Notes under the pieces: generated by a model
Database searches by the model: none
What the model was told of the DNA's origin: nothing
What the model saw: only the letters and a program-made list of their open reading frames with translations
Shown here: positions 20,231 through 27,259 of the stretch, one piece after another
Position numbering within the stretch: the stretch's first letter is position 1
Layout: the number at the start of each line of letters is the position of its first letter
Position numbers and translations under genes: made by a program
Assembly: GCA_023431205.1 (NCBI GenBank)
Contig: JAEYXQ010000076.1
Location: 1-27,259, forward strand
DNA length: 27,259 bases
Source: Pseudomonadota bacterium
Lineage (GTDB): Bacteria > Pseudomonadota > Alphaproteobacteria > Rhizobiales > Devosiaceae
Direction: 5' to 3'

Positions 20231-22363
20231 CTAGTTGAGGAAGACGGTGACACTGTCCCCCTGCCCGGCCGCGTCGACCACCGACAGGGTGACATAGCCC
20301 GGTCCGTCCGGCTCCCAGAAGCTCTCGCGGGCAAAGGCGGAGCGGCCGAAGGGTGCGCCGTTGGCGAGGAAGGTGAAGGGCGGCTCGCCGTTGCGGATGC
20401 GCACCATCAGCGGCGCGGCCTCGCCGGCGGAAAAGCCGAGATCGACATCGACACCATCGGCCGGGAAGGCAATCTCCGGCGCGGCGTGGCGGGCGACAAG
20501 GCCGGCGTTGGGGTGACGGAAGCGGCGAAGGGGGTCAGGCAGTTCGGTGTTGGAGGCGATGAGGGCTCCGGCGGGAGCGCGCGGCAGCGGCGCCTTGCGC
20601 TGGCCGAGGCGGTCGAAGGCTTCGAACAGCACCGGGGCAGCGGCGGTGATGCCGGCCATGCCGGGAACCGGGGCACCATCGGGCCGGCCGACCCAGACGC
20701 CGATCACCGTCCTGCCGTCAAAGCCGATGGCCCAGGCATCGCGATAGCCATAGGAGGTGCCGGTCTTGTAGGCGATGCGGCCGGGCGAGCCGTTGAGCGG
20801 CGGCGGCACGTCGGCGAGGATATCGGCGACATACCAGGCGGCGACCGGATCGAGCACCGGTGCGGGCTGCCCGGCCGGCGCCTCGCCCGGCCTGCTGCCG
20901 TCGACGAGGTGGACCGGCATGCCGCCGCGCGCGAGCGCCGCATAGGCGGAAACGAGGTCGCGCAGGGTGATGCCAACGCCGCCAAGGCCAACGGCAAGGC
21001 TCGGGGCCGTGTCGGTCGGCAGCGTCATGGAGGCGTAGGCGCGGCGCAGGCGAGCGACGAGGCGGGCGGGGCCGACAGCGTCGAGCACGACGATGGCGGG
21101 GATGTTGAGCGATTCCGCGAGGGCGGCGCGGATGCTGACCGTGCCGCGGGTGAAGCCGTCAAAATTGACCGGTACATAAGCGCCGAACGCCGTGGGACGA
21201 TCCTCGATCAGCGATTCGGGATGGGCGAGGCCCAGCTCGAAGGCAAGGCCATAGATGAAGGGCTTGAGGGTCGAGCCCGGCGAGCGCACCGCCGTGGTCA
21301 TGTCGACGAAGCCCTTGCTCTCGGTGTGGAGCAGACCGGAGGAGCCGACCGAAGCGAGGATTTCCCCGCTCTCGATATCGGCGGCAACGATGGCCACCGA
21401 CACCCGCGGGTCGATCAGGCGGGCGCGGGCAGCGGCGAGGCGCTCGAGTGCATCCTGGAACGGCCGGTCTATGGTGAGCGCGATTTGGCGGGCAGCCGGC
21501 TGGGCGCGAACCGCCGCCTCGGCGAGGTGAGGGGCGAGCATGGGGAAGGCGCGGCGGGCATCGGGGATCGGCTCGTGCCTGGCGGCGGCGGCTTCTTCCG
21601 CCGGCAGGGCGCCGAGGGCGACAAGGCGGTCGAGCACCATGTCGCGGCTGCGCTGCGCCGCGACGGGATCGCGGTCCGGCCGGCGCGCTTCGGGGGATTG
21701 CGGCAGGGCCACAAGCAATGCCGCCTCGGCGGTGGTGAGGCGCGTCGGCTCCTTGCCGAACCAGGCGAGGCTGGCGGCGCGCACGCCCTCGATGTTGCCG
21801 CCATAGGGGGCGAGGGTGAGGTAGAGATCGAGGATCTGCTCCTTGGTCAGCGCGGCCTCGAGCCGGTCGGCATGGACCATCTGGCGGAGCTTGCCGTCGA
21901 GGTTGCGGGTGGCACTGCTCTCAAGGAGGCGGGCGACCTGCATGGTGAGGGTGGAGCCGCCGGAGACGACGCGGCCGCCGGCAAGGGTGAACTGGCCGGC
22001 GGCGCGGAGCATGGAACTCCAGGCGATGCCGTGGTGGTGGTAAAAACTCCTGTCTTCATAGGCAATCAGCATGTCGAGGAAGCGGGGGTCGACCTCGGAA
22101 TGAGTGACCGGCAGGCGCCAGCGGCCATCGTCGGTAGTGAACGGCCTGAGCAGCCGGTGCTCGCGATCCACCACCGCGACCGAGACCGGCACCGCAGCCG
22201 GATTGGGCGGCGGCGGCAGGGTGGCGGCGATGCCGAGCACCACAGAATGAACGTGGATGAACGCCGCCAGAGCGATTGTGAACAGCGAGAAGCCGGCAAG
22301 CGTCAGCCACCGCACCCAGGGGCGCGGTGGCGGTGAACCGATGCTGTCGTCCGGACTGGTCAT
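20231..22363 (-). CDS. pbpC: Penicillin-binding protein 1C
   Basis: This 710-residue inner-membrane peptidoglycan synthase has one N-terminal transmembrane anchor (about 18-48). The glycosyltransferase (GT51) domain has EDRSFYHHHG (E103) and GGSTLTMQVARLL (about 135-147). The transpeptidase domain has SxxK at S364-K367 (SPGSTLKPF), SLN at 418-420 and KTGTS at 533-537. A C-terminal PBP1C-type beta domain (about 620-710, FPADGVDVDLGF) follows. All catalytic motifs look intact. The ATG overlaps the alpha-2-macroglobulin stop as ATGA, so the two are co-translated, matching the known pairing in which PbpC may repair the wall when the macroglobulin traps proteases. Confidence 0.95.
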   Translation of the reverse strand: MTSPDDSIGSPPPRPWVRWLTLAGFSLFTIALAAFIHVHSVVLGIAATLPPPPNPAAVPVSVAVVDREHRLLRPFTTDDGRWRLPVTHSEVDPRFLDMLIAYEDRSFYHHHGIAWSSMLRAAGQFTLAGGRVVSGGSTLTMQVARLLESSATRNLDGKLRQMVHADRLEAALTKEQILDLYLTLAPYGGNIEGVRAASLAWFGKEPTRLTTAEAALLVALPQSPEARRPDRDPVAAQRSRDMVLDRLVALGALPAEEAAAARHEPIPDARRAFPMLAPHLAEAAVRAQPAARQIALTIDRPFQDALERLAAARARLIDPRVSVAIVAADIESGEILASVGSSGLLHTESKGFVDMTTAVRSPGSTLKPFIYGLAFELGLAHPESLIEDRPTAFGAYVPVNFDGFTRGTVSIRAALAESLNIPAIVVLDAVGPARLVARLRRAYASMTLPTDTAPSLAVGLGGVGITLRDLVSAYAALARGGMPVHLVDGSRPGEAPAGQPAPVLDPVAAWYVADILADVPPPLNGSPGRIAYKTGTSYGYRDAWAIGFDGRTVIGVWVGRPDGAPVPGMAGITAAAPVLFEAFDRLGQRKAPLPRAPAGALIASNTELPDPLRRFRHPNAGLVARHAAPEIAFPADGVDVDLGFSAGEAAPLMVRIRNGEPPFTFLANGAPFGRSAFARESFWEPDGPGYVTLSVVDAAGQGDSVTVFLN

Positions 22364-25300
22364 CGCCCGGCCGGCGTCACCTCGACCTCACCGCTGCCGA
22401 GCACCGCACGGCGCTCGGGCCGGTACATGTCCTCCACCGTGGTACCGGGCAGGACGAAGGTGCCGGGCGAGGTGGCGCGGACCATGTAGGCGGTGGTGAT
22501 GGCGCCCTCGGGCTTGGAGTAGAAGCGGAAGGCGGCGACGTACTGGTCGGTGCGCGACTCCACATGGACCGGCGAGCTGAGCTGGAGCCAGTCGAAGTCA
22601 GAGGCGCCGTCCCCGGCCGACAGGTTGGGGTTCTCGATCTCGAAGCCGGCCGGCAGCGGATCGGCGACGAGATACTGACCCGAACCAAGGTCGTCGACCC
22701 ACATGTCGATGACGACGACCAGGCGCTCGTTCTGGGTGAGCACGGTGGTGGTCGGATCGACCTCGGTGCCGTCGGGCAGGTAGTAGTTGCGGCGCAGCTC
22801 GAAGCCGTTGGCGGATGCCTCGGGCGGTTCGACCGGGTAGCCGGAGGTCGACACCATGACCTCGGTGGCGTTGTCGCCGGTGTTGCCGATGTCGATGCCA
22901 TCGCCCAGCTCATCGGCGGTGAACTTGCGGTAGACGGCGCCGGTAGCCGCTTCACCCGCGACGGTGACCGAGCCATCGCCGGCATCGCGGCCGAGGGCGG
23001 CAGCGGCGAGCAGCGTCCAGGTGTCCTCCTGGGTGGAGGTGTAGTCGGCCCGGTCGCGGAGCTTGGCGAGCTGGTTGGTGAGGGCGACGAGGTCGACCCC
23101 CTGCGGGCGGAACTCGGCGGCGAGGGCAATCACGCCGGCGAGGTCGCGCATGTGGCTGCCATAATCCGGACGATAGTTCCGGGTGTCGGGCGTGCGCAGG
23201 TTGTCGAGGGCTGCCTCGAAGGCCTGGGCGGCGCGGGTCTGGTCGCCGTAAAGGGCCAGCGCCGCACCGAGCTGCGCCTGCGCCAGCGGGGTGGCGAAGG
23301 CATCGAGCCGGGCCTCGAGATAGTAGCGCAGGTCGCCGACGGCGGCACGGCCGGCGCGGGCGAGGTCGTAGAGCGCATAGGCGATGTCCTCGCCGCCCTT
23401 GTCGAAGTCCGAGGCGTAGGACAACTGGTTGGCGAGGTTGTCGAGGGCCCGGGCAAGGGCAAGCTCGGGCACGTCGTAGCCCTGGTCGCGGGCGCGCATC
23501 AGGAAGTCGGTGACGAAGCCGTCGAGCCAGAAGTCGCCGCCGTCATAGGGTCCCCAGAGGCCAAAGCCGCCGCTGGAACTCTGCTTGGCCAGGATGGCGG
23601 TGATGGCGTCGGCAACGGTCTTGTCGATCTCGTCGTCTTCGCCGAGGCCGATGCGGGTCGCCACTTCCTCGAGATAGAGCAGCGGCAGGGCGCGGCTCGA
23701 AACCTGCTCGGCGCAGCCATAGGGATAGCGGCTGAGCGACTGCAGGAGGCCCGGAACGTCAAGGCGGGCAAGCGGCCCGATGGCGAGGGTGACCTCGCCG
23801 GTATCCTCGAGGTAGTCCTGGAGGTAGTCGGGTCCGACGGTGACCGTTTCTCCGGCCGGAAGCGGCAGGAGGCGGCGCGACATCGTCATGGCGCTGACCG
23901 GCCGGACGCCGAGCAGCAGTTCCTTGGTGAGGGTCGAGCCATCGGGGTGGGTCAGCGTCACCACCACCGGCACGTCGCCGATGGCGGTGCCGGAGAGGGT
24001 GAGGTCGAGCGCGGTGCGTTCCCCTTCAGCCAGTTCCATCTCGGTCGTTTCGGCATCGGTGGTGATACCGTCGCCGAGGCTGAGGCCGACGGCGTAACTG
24101 CCGGCGGCGCCCGAGACGTTGTTGACCTCGACCAGGAGCCGCGACTGGTCGCCGACGCGGAGGAAGCGCGGCGGGCTCAGGGTCACGACCACGGGATCGC
24201 GGACGATGACATCGGCCGAGGCATGGCCGACGGCGTCGGCGGTCCAGGCCATGGCCATGATGCGGACGGTGCCGGCGAAGTCGGGCATGTCGAAGGTGAC
24301 GGTGGCGTTGCCGTTCTCGTCGACTTGGACGATGCCGGAGTGCTGGGCCACGAGCACCGTGGTCGGCGGAGGCGTGCCGAGGCGCGAGCCGCCGCCGTCG
24401 CCGCCGGAGCGCAAGGCACCGGCGAGACCCTGGGTCGGGTCGATCAACTGGCCGTAGAGATCGCGAATCTCCATGCCGAGCTGGCGCTGGCCGAAATACC
24501 AGTCGTCGGGCGCGGGCACCTTGAAGTTGGTGAGGTTGAGGATGCCGAGGTCGACGGCGGCCACGGCCACATAGGCGTCGGTGCCGGCGGCAACATTGCC
24601 GAGGTCGACGGTGATCTCGAGGCTCTGGCGCGGCAGCGTCACCTCGGGGGCGTCGAGCGTCACCTCGAGCTTGCGGTCGCCCGGATCGACATCGGCAAAG
24701 GCGAGGCCGAGGGCGCGGGCGGGCATGCGCTTCTGCGCCGCGTCCGCCGGGCGGTAGAGGGTGGCGGTGACATAGGCGCCGGGGCCCCATTCCTCGGTGA
24801 CCGGCAGCGGCACGGTGGTGCCGCCCTCGGGCACATCGACGGCCTCCATGCTGATGATGCGGTTGTCGACCACCATCACCAGCGCGGTGCCGGCAAACTG
24901 CGGATCGAGCCGGAGCTGGGCGGTGTCGCCGACGCGATAGGAGGATTTGTCGAGCGCGACCTCCAGGGTGTCCGGCGTGTTGGAGCCCGCGTCGGCATAG
25001 TAGTAGCCGGCGTAGAACTCATAGCTCGAGGAGTGCGGGTTGCGGCCGCCGGTCTCGACTTCCAGCCGGTAGAGGCCCCAGCGCACATTGGCGCCGACGC
25101 TGGCCGGGCCGCCCTCGGGAATGTCGACGGTGCCGCTATCGACTTCGCGCGGCGTGGTGATCGCCTGCCAGCGCCAGCTCGAGCCATCGCGATACCATTG
25201 GTAGCTGGTCTCGATGCGCGATAGGCTCCAGCGGACGCCCTTCCTGGCGACAGCCTCGTTGTCGGGCGACACGGCGATGATGTCGAAGCGGGCTTCGCTG

Positions 25301-27259
25301 CCCTGCTCGATGCCGGACGGATCGGCAAAGGCGGGGCGGATGCCGAGGCGATCGCCGTCGGCCTGAACCGGACGGCTGAAGCTGCGCTCGACGGTGCGGC
25401 CGTTGGTGTCGACCAGGCGCAGCAGCACCTGGGCTTCCAGCGGTCGCGTGGTGGAGGCTGGCTCGGGCAGCACGATCTCGGCCACGGCATCCCCGGCATC
25501 GTCGGTGGTGGCGACGATGCCGAGCGGTTCGCGGCTGGTCTCGACCGTGTCGTCCTCGCGGCCGAAGGTGTAGCCGGGGAAATCGGGCAGCGTGGTGCGC
25601 GGGCGCACGATCGCATCGGCCTCGATGGCAAGGTTGGGGGCGGTGGCGCCGTAGAGATATTTGGCGGCGACGTCGACCTCGGTGGCCTCGCCCGGCACCA
25701 TGGCGCCTTCGGGAGCACTCAGCTCGAAGGCAAGGCGCTCGGGCTCGAAATCTTCGACAAGGAAGCTGGTGCTGCTGAGCGAGCCGGCATCGGGATCAGC
25801 GTAGAGCCGGAGGGTCCAGCTGCCGCGCATGGCCTCGGCGGCCATGGGCAGGGCAGTGAAATAGCCGCCTTCGCCTTCATCGTTCAGCACCTGCCGGTTT
25901 GCCACGACACCGTCGGGTCGTTCGACCTCGAGGGTCAGCGGCATGCCGGTGACGGCATCGGCGCGCTCATCGCGCAAAAGCGCGGTGAAGAACACGGTTT
26001 CGCCGGGGCGGTAGACGCCGCGCTCGGTGGTGGCAAAGACGTCGAGCGGCCCCGGAGACGGGCGGCCTTCGACGCCGCGATCGGTGAGATCGAAGGCAGG
26101 ACGGGAGAGGTCGAGGAAGGCGTAGTCACCCTCTTCGGTCTCCGCGATCAGCAGTTGCGGGGCCCGGCCGCCCTCGCCGCGGGCAAGGCCGGGCGCGAAG
26201 ACGGCACGGCCATCGGCATCGGTGGTGGCTTCGCCGAGGATCTCGTTGTTGCGGGCGACCAGGCGGACGGCCGCGTCCTGGACGGGATCGGCACTGGTCA
26301 GGCCGCGGACAAAGGCGTGCACGCCATCGTCCCCCTGCACGGTGGTGAGGCCGAGATCGGTGACGATGAACCACTGGGTGGCAAGGTCGCGCCAGTATTC
26401 GCCCTCCTCGCCCTTGACCCGGGCGGTGATGACATAGGCGCCCGGCTGCATGGTGCCGATGGCTTCCCCCACCGGCACGGCGGTGGTGGTCATGGCGTTG
26501 CGTTCGCCCTGGGTGAGATCGACCTCGCCTTCGAACACCAGTTCACCGGTTTCAAAGGCGATGTTCTCGGCCGAGTATTGCGACAGGTCGCCGGCAAAGA
26601 CGCCGTCCCGCACCGCCATGGCGATCGACCGATCGCCGATGCGGTAGATCATGATCTCGGCGGTTTCGGCGTTGACCGAGCTGATCGGCAGGCCGCCGCC
26701 GAGGCCGGAGGGCATCACATAGGCAGTGTTGGCGAAGCCGACAAAGGCGGCGCGATCCGGCACGTAGACATCGAGCGCCACGTCCTTGCCGAGGGTCTCC
26801 CCATCGGCTGAGCTGAGGCCGGCACGGAAGCGGATGTCGTAGCGGCGCCCGTGCTCGAGGCCTTCGACGCAGATCTGGTTTTCGGTCGTCTCGACAGCGG
26901 CCTGCGGCGCATTGGGGACAACCACATAGCTCGACAGGTCGGCGCTGGTGCGCGACAGCGGGCCGGAGAACACGACGCAGATCCGTGGGGTAGCGCCATC
27001 GGAATCGACCTCGTGGCTGCTGATGCGGAAGCCATGCTGGGCCACCACCTCATCGAGATGGGCCTCGAGCACCTGGTTGGGCACAAGCGCGAGGCTGGCG
27101 CGATAGGTCGCGATGGCCTCGCGGTACATTTCGCGGAATTCGATGGCATAGGCCAGCGCCCGCAGGCCGCTGGCGCGCTCGTCGACCGATTCAGCGCGCA
27201 GAAAGGCGTTCATGGACGCAGCACCGGCGACGCGGATCAGCTCCGAGCGGGTGTTGTTC
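22360..27259 (-). CDS. Alpha-2-macroglobulin family protein, thioester type (partial, N-terminus beyond window)
   Basis: This is a large periplasmic protease trap of the YfhM/bacterial A2M type, with 1632 residues in the window. Reading continues without a stop past the ATG at 27213 to the window edge (NNTRSELIRVAGAAS), so the true start and signal or lipoprotein sequence lie outside. The N-terminal part in the window has helical repeat-like sequence (ALAYAIEFREMYREAIATYRAS). MG-type beta domains follow (GVYRPGETVFFTALLRDE; VLVAQHSGIVQVDENGNATVTF). Next is the thioester segment YGCAEQ (CAEQ encoded at 23715-23704) within an alpha-alpha toroid, then the C-terminal receptor-like domain. The intact CAEQ implies covalent protease capture. 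It overlaps pbpC by 4 nt. From the thioester and the pbpC link the call is firm. Confidence 0.94.
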   Translation of the reverse strand, partial: NNTRSELIRVAGAASMNAFLRAESVDERASGLRALAYAIEFREMYREAIATYRASLALVPNQVLEAHLDEVVAQHGFRISSHEVDSDGATPRICVVFSGPLSRTSADLSSYVVVPNAPQAAVETTENQICVEGLEHGRRYDIRFRAGLSSADGETLGKDVALDVYVPDRAAFVGFANTAYVMPSGLGGGLPISSVNAETAEIMIYRIGDRSIAMAVRDGVFAGDLSQYSAENIAFETGELVFEGEVDLTQGERNAMTTTAVPVGEAIGTMQPGAYVITARVKGEEGEYWRDLATQWFIVTDLGLTTVQGDDGVHAFVRGLTSADPVQDAAVRLVARNNEILGEATTDADGRAVFAPGLARGEGGRAPQLLIAETEEGDYAFLDLSRPAFDLTDRGVEGRPSPGPLDVFATTERGVYRPGETVFFTALLRDERADAVTGMPLTLEVERPDGVVANRQVLNDEGEGGYFTALPMAAEAMRGSWTLRLYADPDAGSLSSTSFLVEDFEPERLAFELSAPEGAMVPGEATEVDVAAKYLYGATAPNLAIEADAIVRPRTTLPDFPGYTFGREDDTVETSREPLGIVATTDDAGDAVAEIVLPEPASTTRPLEAQVLLRLVDTNGRTVERSFSRPVQADGDRLGIRPAFADPSGIEQGSEARFDIIAVSPDNEAVARKGVRWSLSRIETSYQWYRDGSSWRWQAITTPREVDSGTVDIPEGGPASVGANVRWGLYRLEVETGGRNPHSSSYEFYAGYYYADAGSNTPDTLEVALDKSSYRVGDTAQLRLDPQFAGTALVMVVDNRIISMEAVDVPEGGTTVPLPVTEEWGPGAYVTATLYRPADAAQKRMPARALGLAFADVDPGDRKLEVTLDAPEVTLPRQSLEITVDLGNVAAGTDAYVAVAAVDLGILNLTNFKVPAPDDWYFGQRQLGMEIRDLYGQLIDPTQGLAGALRSGGDGGGSRLGTPPPTTVLVAQHSGIVQVDENGNATVTFDMPDFAGTVRIMAMAWTADAVGHASADVIVRDPVVVTLSPPRFLRVGDQSRLLVEVNNVSGAAGSYAVGLSLGDGITTDAETTEMELAEGERTALDLTLSGTAIGDVPVVVTLTHPDGSTLTKELLLGVRPVSAMTMSRRLLPLPAGETVTVGPDYLQDYLEDTGEVTLAIGPLARLDVPGLLQSLSRYPYGCAEQVSSRALPLLYLEEVATRIGLGEDDEIDKTVADAITAILAKQSSSGGFGLWGPYDGGDFWLDGFVTDFLMRARDQGYDVPELALARALDNLANQLSYASDFDKGGEDIAYALYDLARAGRAAVGDLRYYLEARLDAFATPLAQAQLGAALALYGDQTRAAQAFEAALDNLRTPDTRNYRPDYGSHMRDLAGVIALAAEFRPQGVDLVALTNQLAKLRDRADYTSTQEDTWTLLAAAALGRDAGDGSVTVAGEAATGAVYRKFTADELGDGIDIGNTGDNATEVMVSTSGYPVEPPEASANGFELRRNYYLPDGTEVDPTTTVLTQNERLVVVIDMWVDDLGSGQYLVADPLPAGFEIENPNLSAGDGASDFDWLQLSSPVHVESRTDQYVAAFRFYSKPEGAITTAYMVRATSPGTFVLPGTTVEDMYRPERRAVLGSGEVEVTPAGR

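Noticed and set aside
20198..22336. 712-aa open frame on the plus strand opposite pbpC
   Set aside because: It mirrors the pbpC coding frame. Its product is rich in Gly, Arg, Glu and His without recognisable domains, as expected for antisense frames in GC-rich DNA.
22327..25224. 965-aa open frame on the plus strand opposite the alpha-2-macroglobulin gene
   Set aside because: Low-complexity Gly/Val/Glu/Arg translation with no motifs. The minus strand carries an unambiguous protein with CAEQ and A2M domains.

Overview
The window looks like chromosomal DNA from a GC-rich alphaproteobacterium, most likely order Hyphomicrobiales and possibly near Devosia. The order-level call rests on a SAM-II riboswitch before metZ, a long two-half dCTP deaminase, a class I lysyl-tRNA synthetase, an alphaproteobacterial tRNA-Gly(CCC) and GGAAC-type general-stress promoter motifs. 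The genus is a guess. No phage, transposase, integrase or CRISPR array was seen. The window cuts one gene at each end: lysS on the left and an alpha-2-macroglobulin gene on the right.

Left part (1-5.0 kb): a partial lysS runs divergently from a TerB-domain gene. Next come a REP-like palindrome with a 17-bp tandem repeat, an orphan family-3 solute-binding protein, and metZ (methionine synthesis) behind a SAM-II riboswitch. That riboswitch appears to be wired to an intrinsic terminator through mutually exclusive pairings. dcd is divergent from metZ. Two tiny, very hydrophilic genes follow on the minus strand, with a stress-type promoter motif upstream.

Sugar cluster on the plus strand (5.2-10.1 kb): a GT-B glycosyltransferase, UDP-galactopyranose mutase (glf) and a GH1-like hydrolase are translationally coupled. 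A GH43-like beta-propeller protein follows about 170 bp later. Together they suggest a galactofuranose-related glycan pathway. tRNA-Gly(CCC) follows, then rlpA (cell-wall lytic transglycosylase or DPBB protein) and glutathione-dependent formaldehyde dehydrogenase on the minus strand.

Uptake operon on the minus strand (19.8 to 12.1 kb, read right to left): a LacI-family regulator, a family-1 solute-binding protein, two permeases, a cytoplasmic GH2 beta-galactosidase-like enzyme and an MsmK/UgpC-type ATPase form a complete ABC import and hydrolysis unit, probably for a beta-galactoside or related oligosaccharide. Two strong hairpins separate the binding-protein gene from the permeases. A palindromic intergenic repeat of the same family as the one downstream of metZ also lies in that gap.

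Right end (27.3 to 19.9 kb, minus strand): a large alpha-2-macroglobulin-like protein with an intact CAEQ thioester motif overlaps pbpC (penicillin-binding protein 1C) by 4 nt. A small TM2-domain membrane protein follows. This is the envelope-defence pairing known in many Gram-negative bacteria. Most of the window is conserved and recognisable. The least explained parts are the metZ leader switch, the small hydrophilin-like gene pair, the glf-linked hydrolases and the intergenic repeats.
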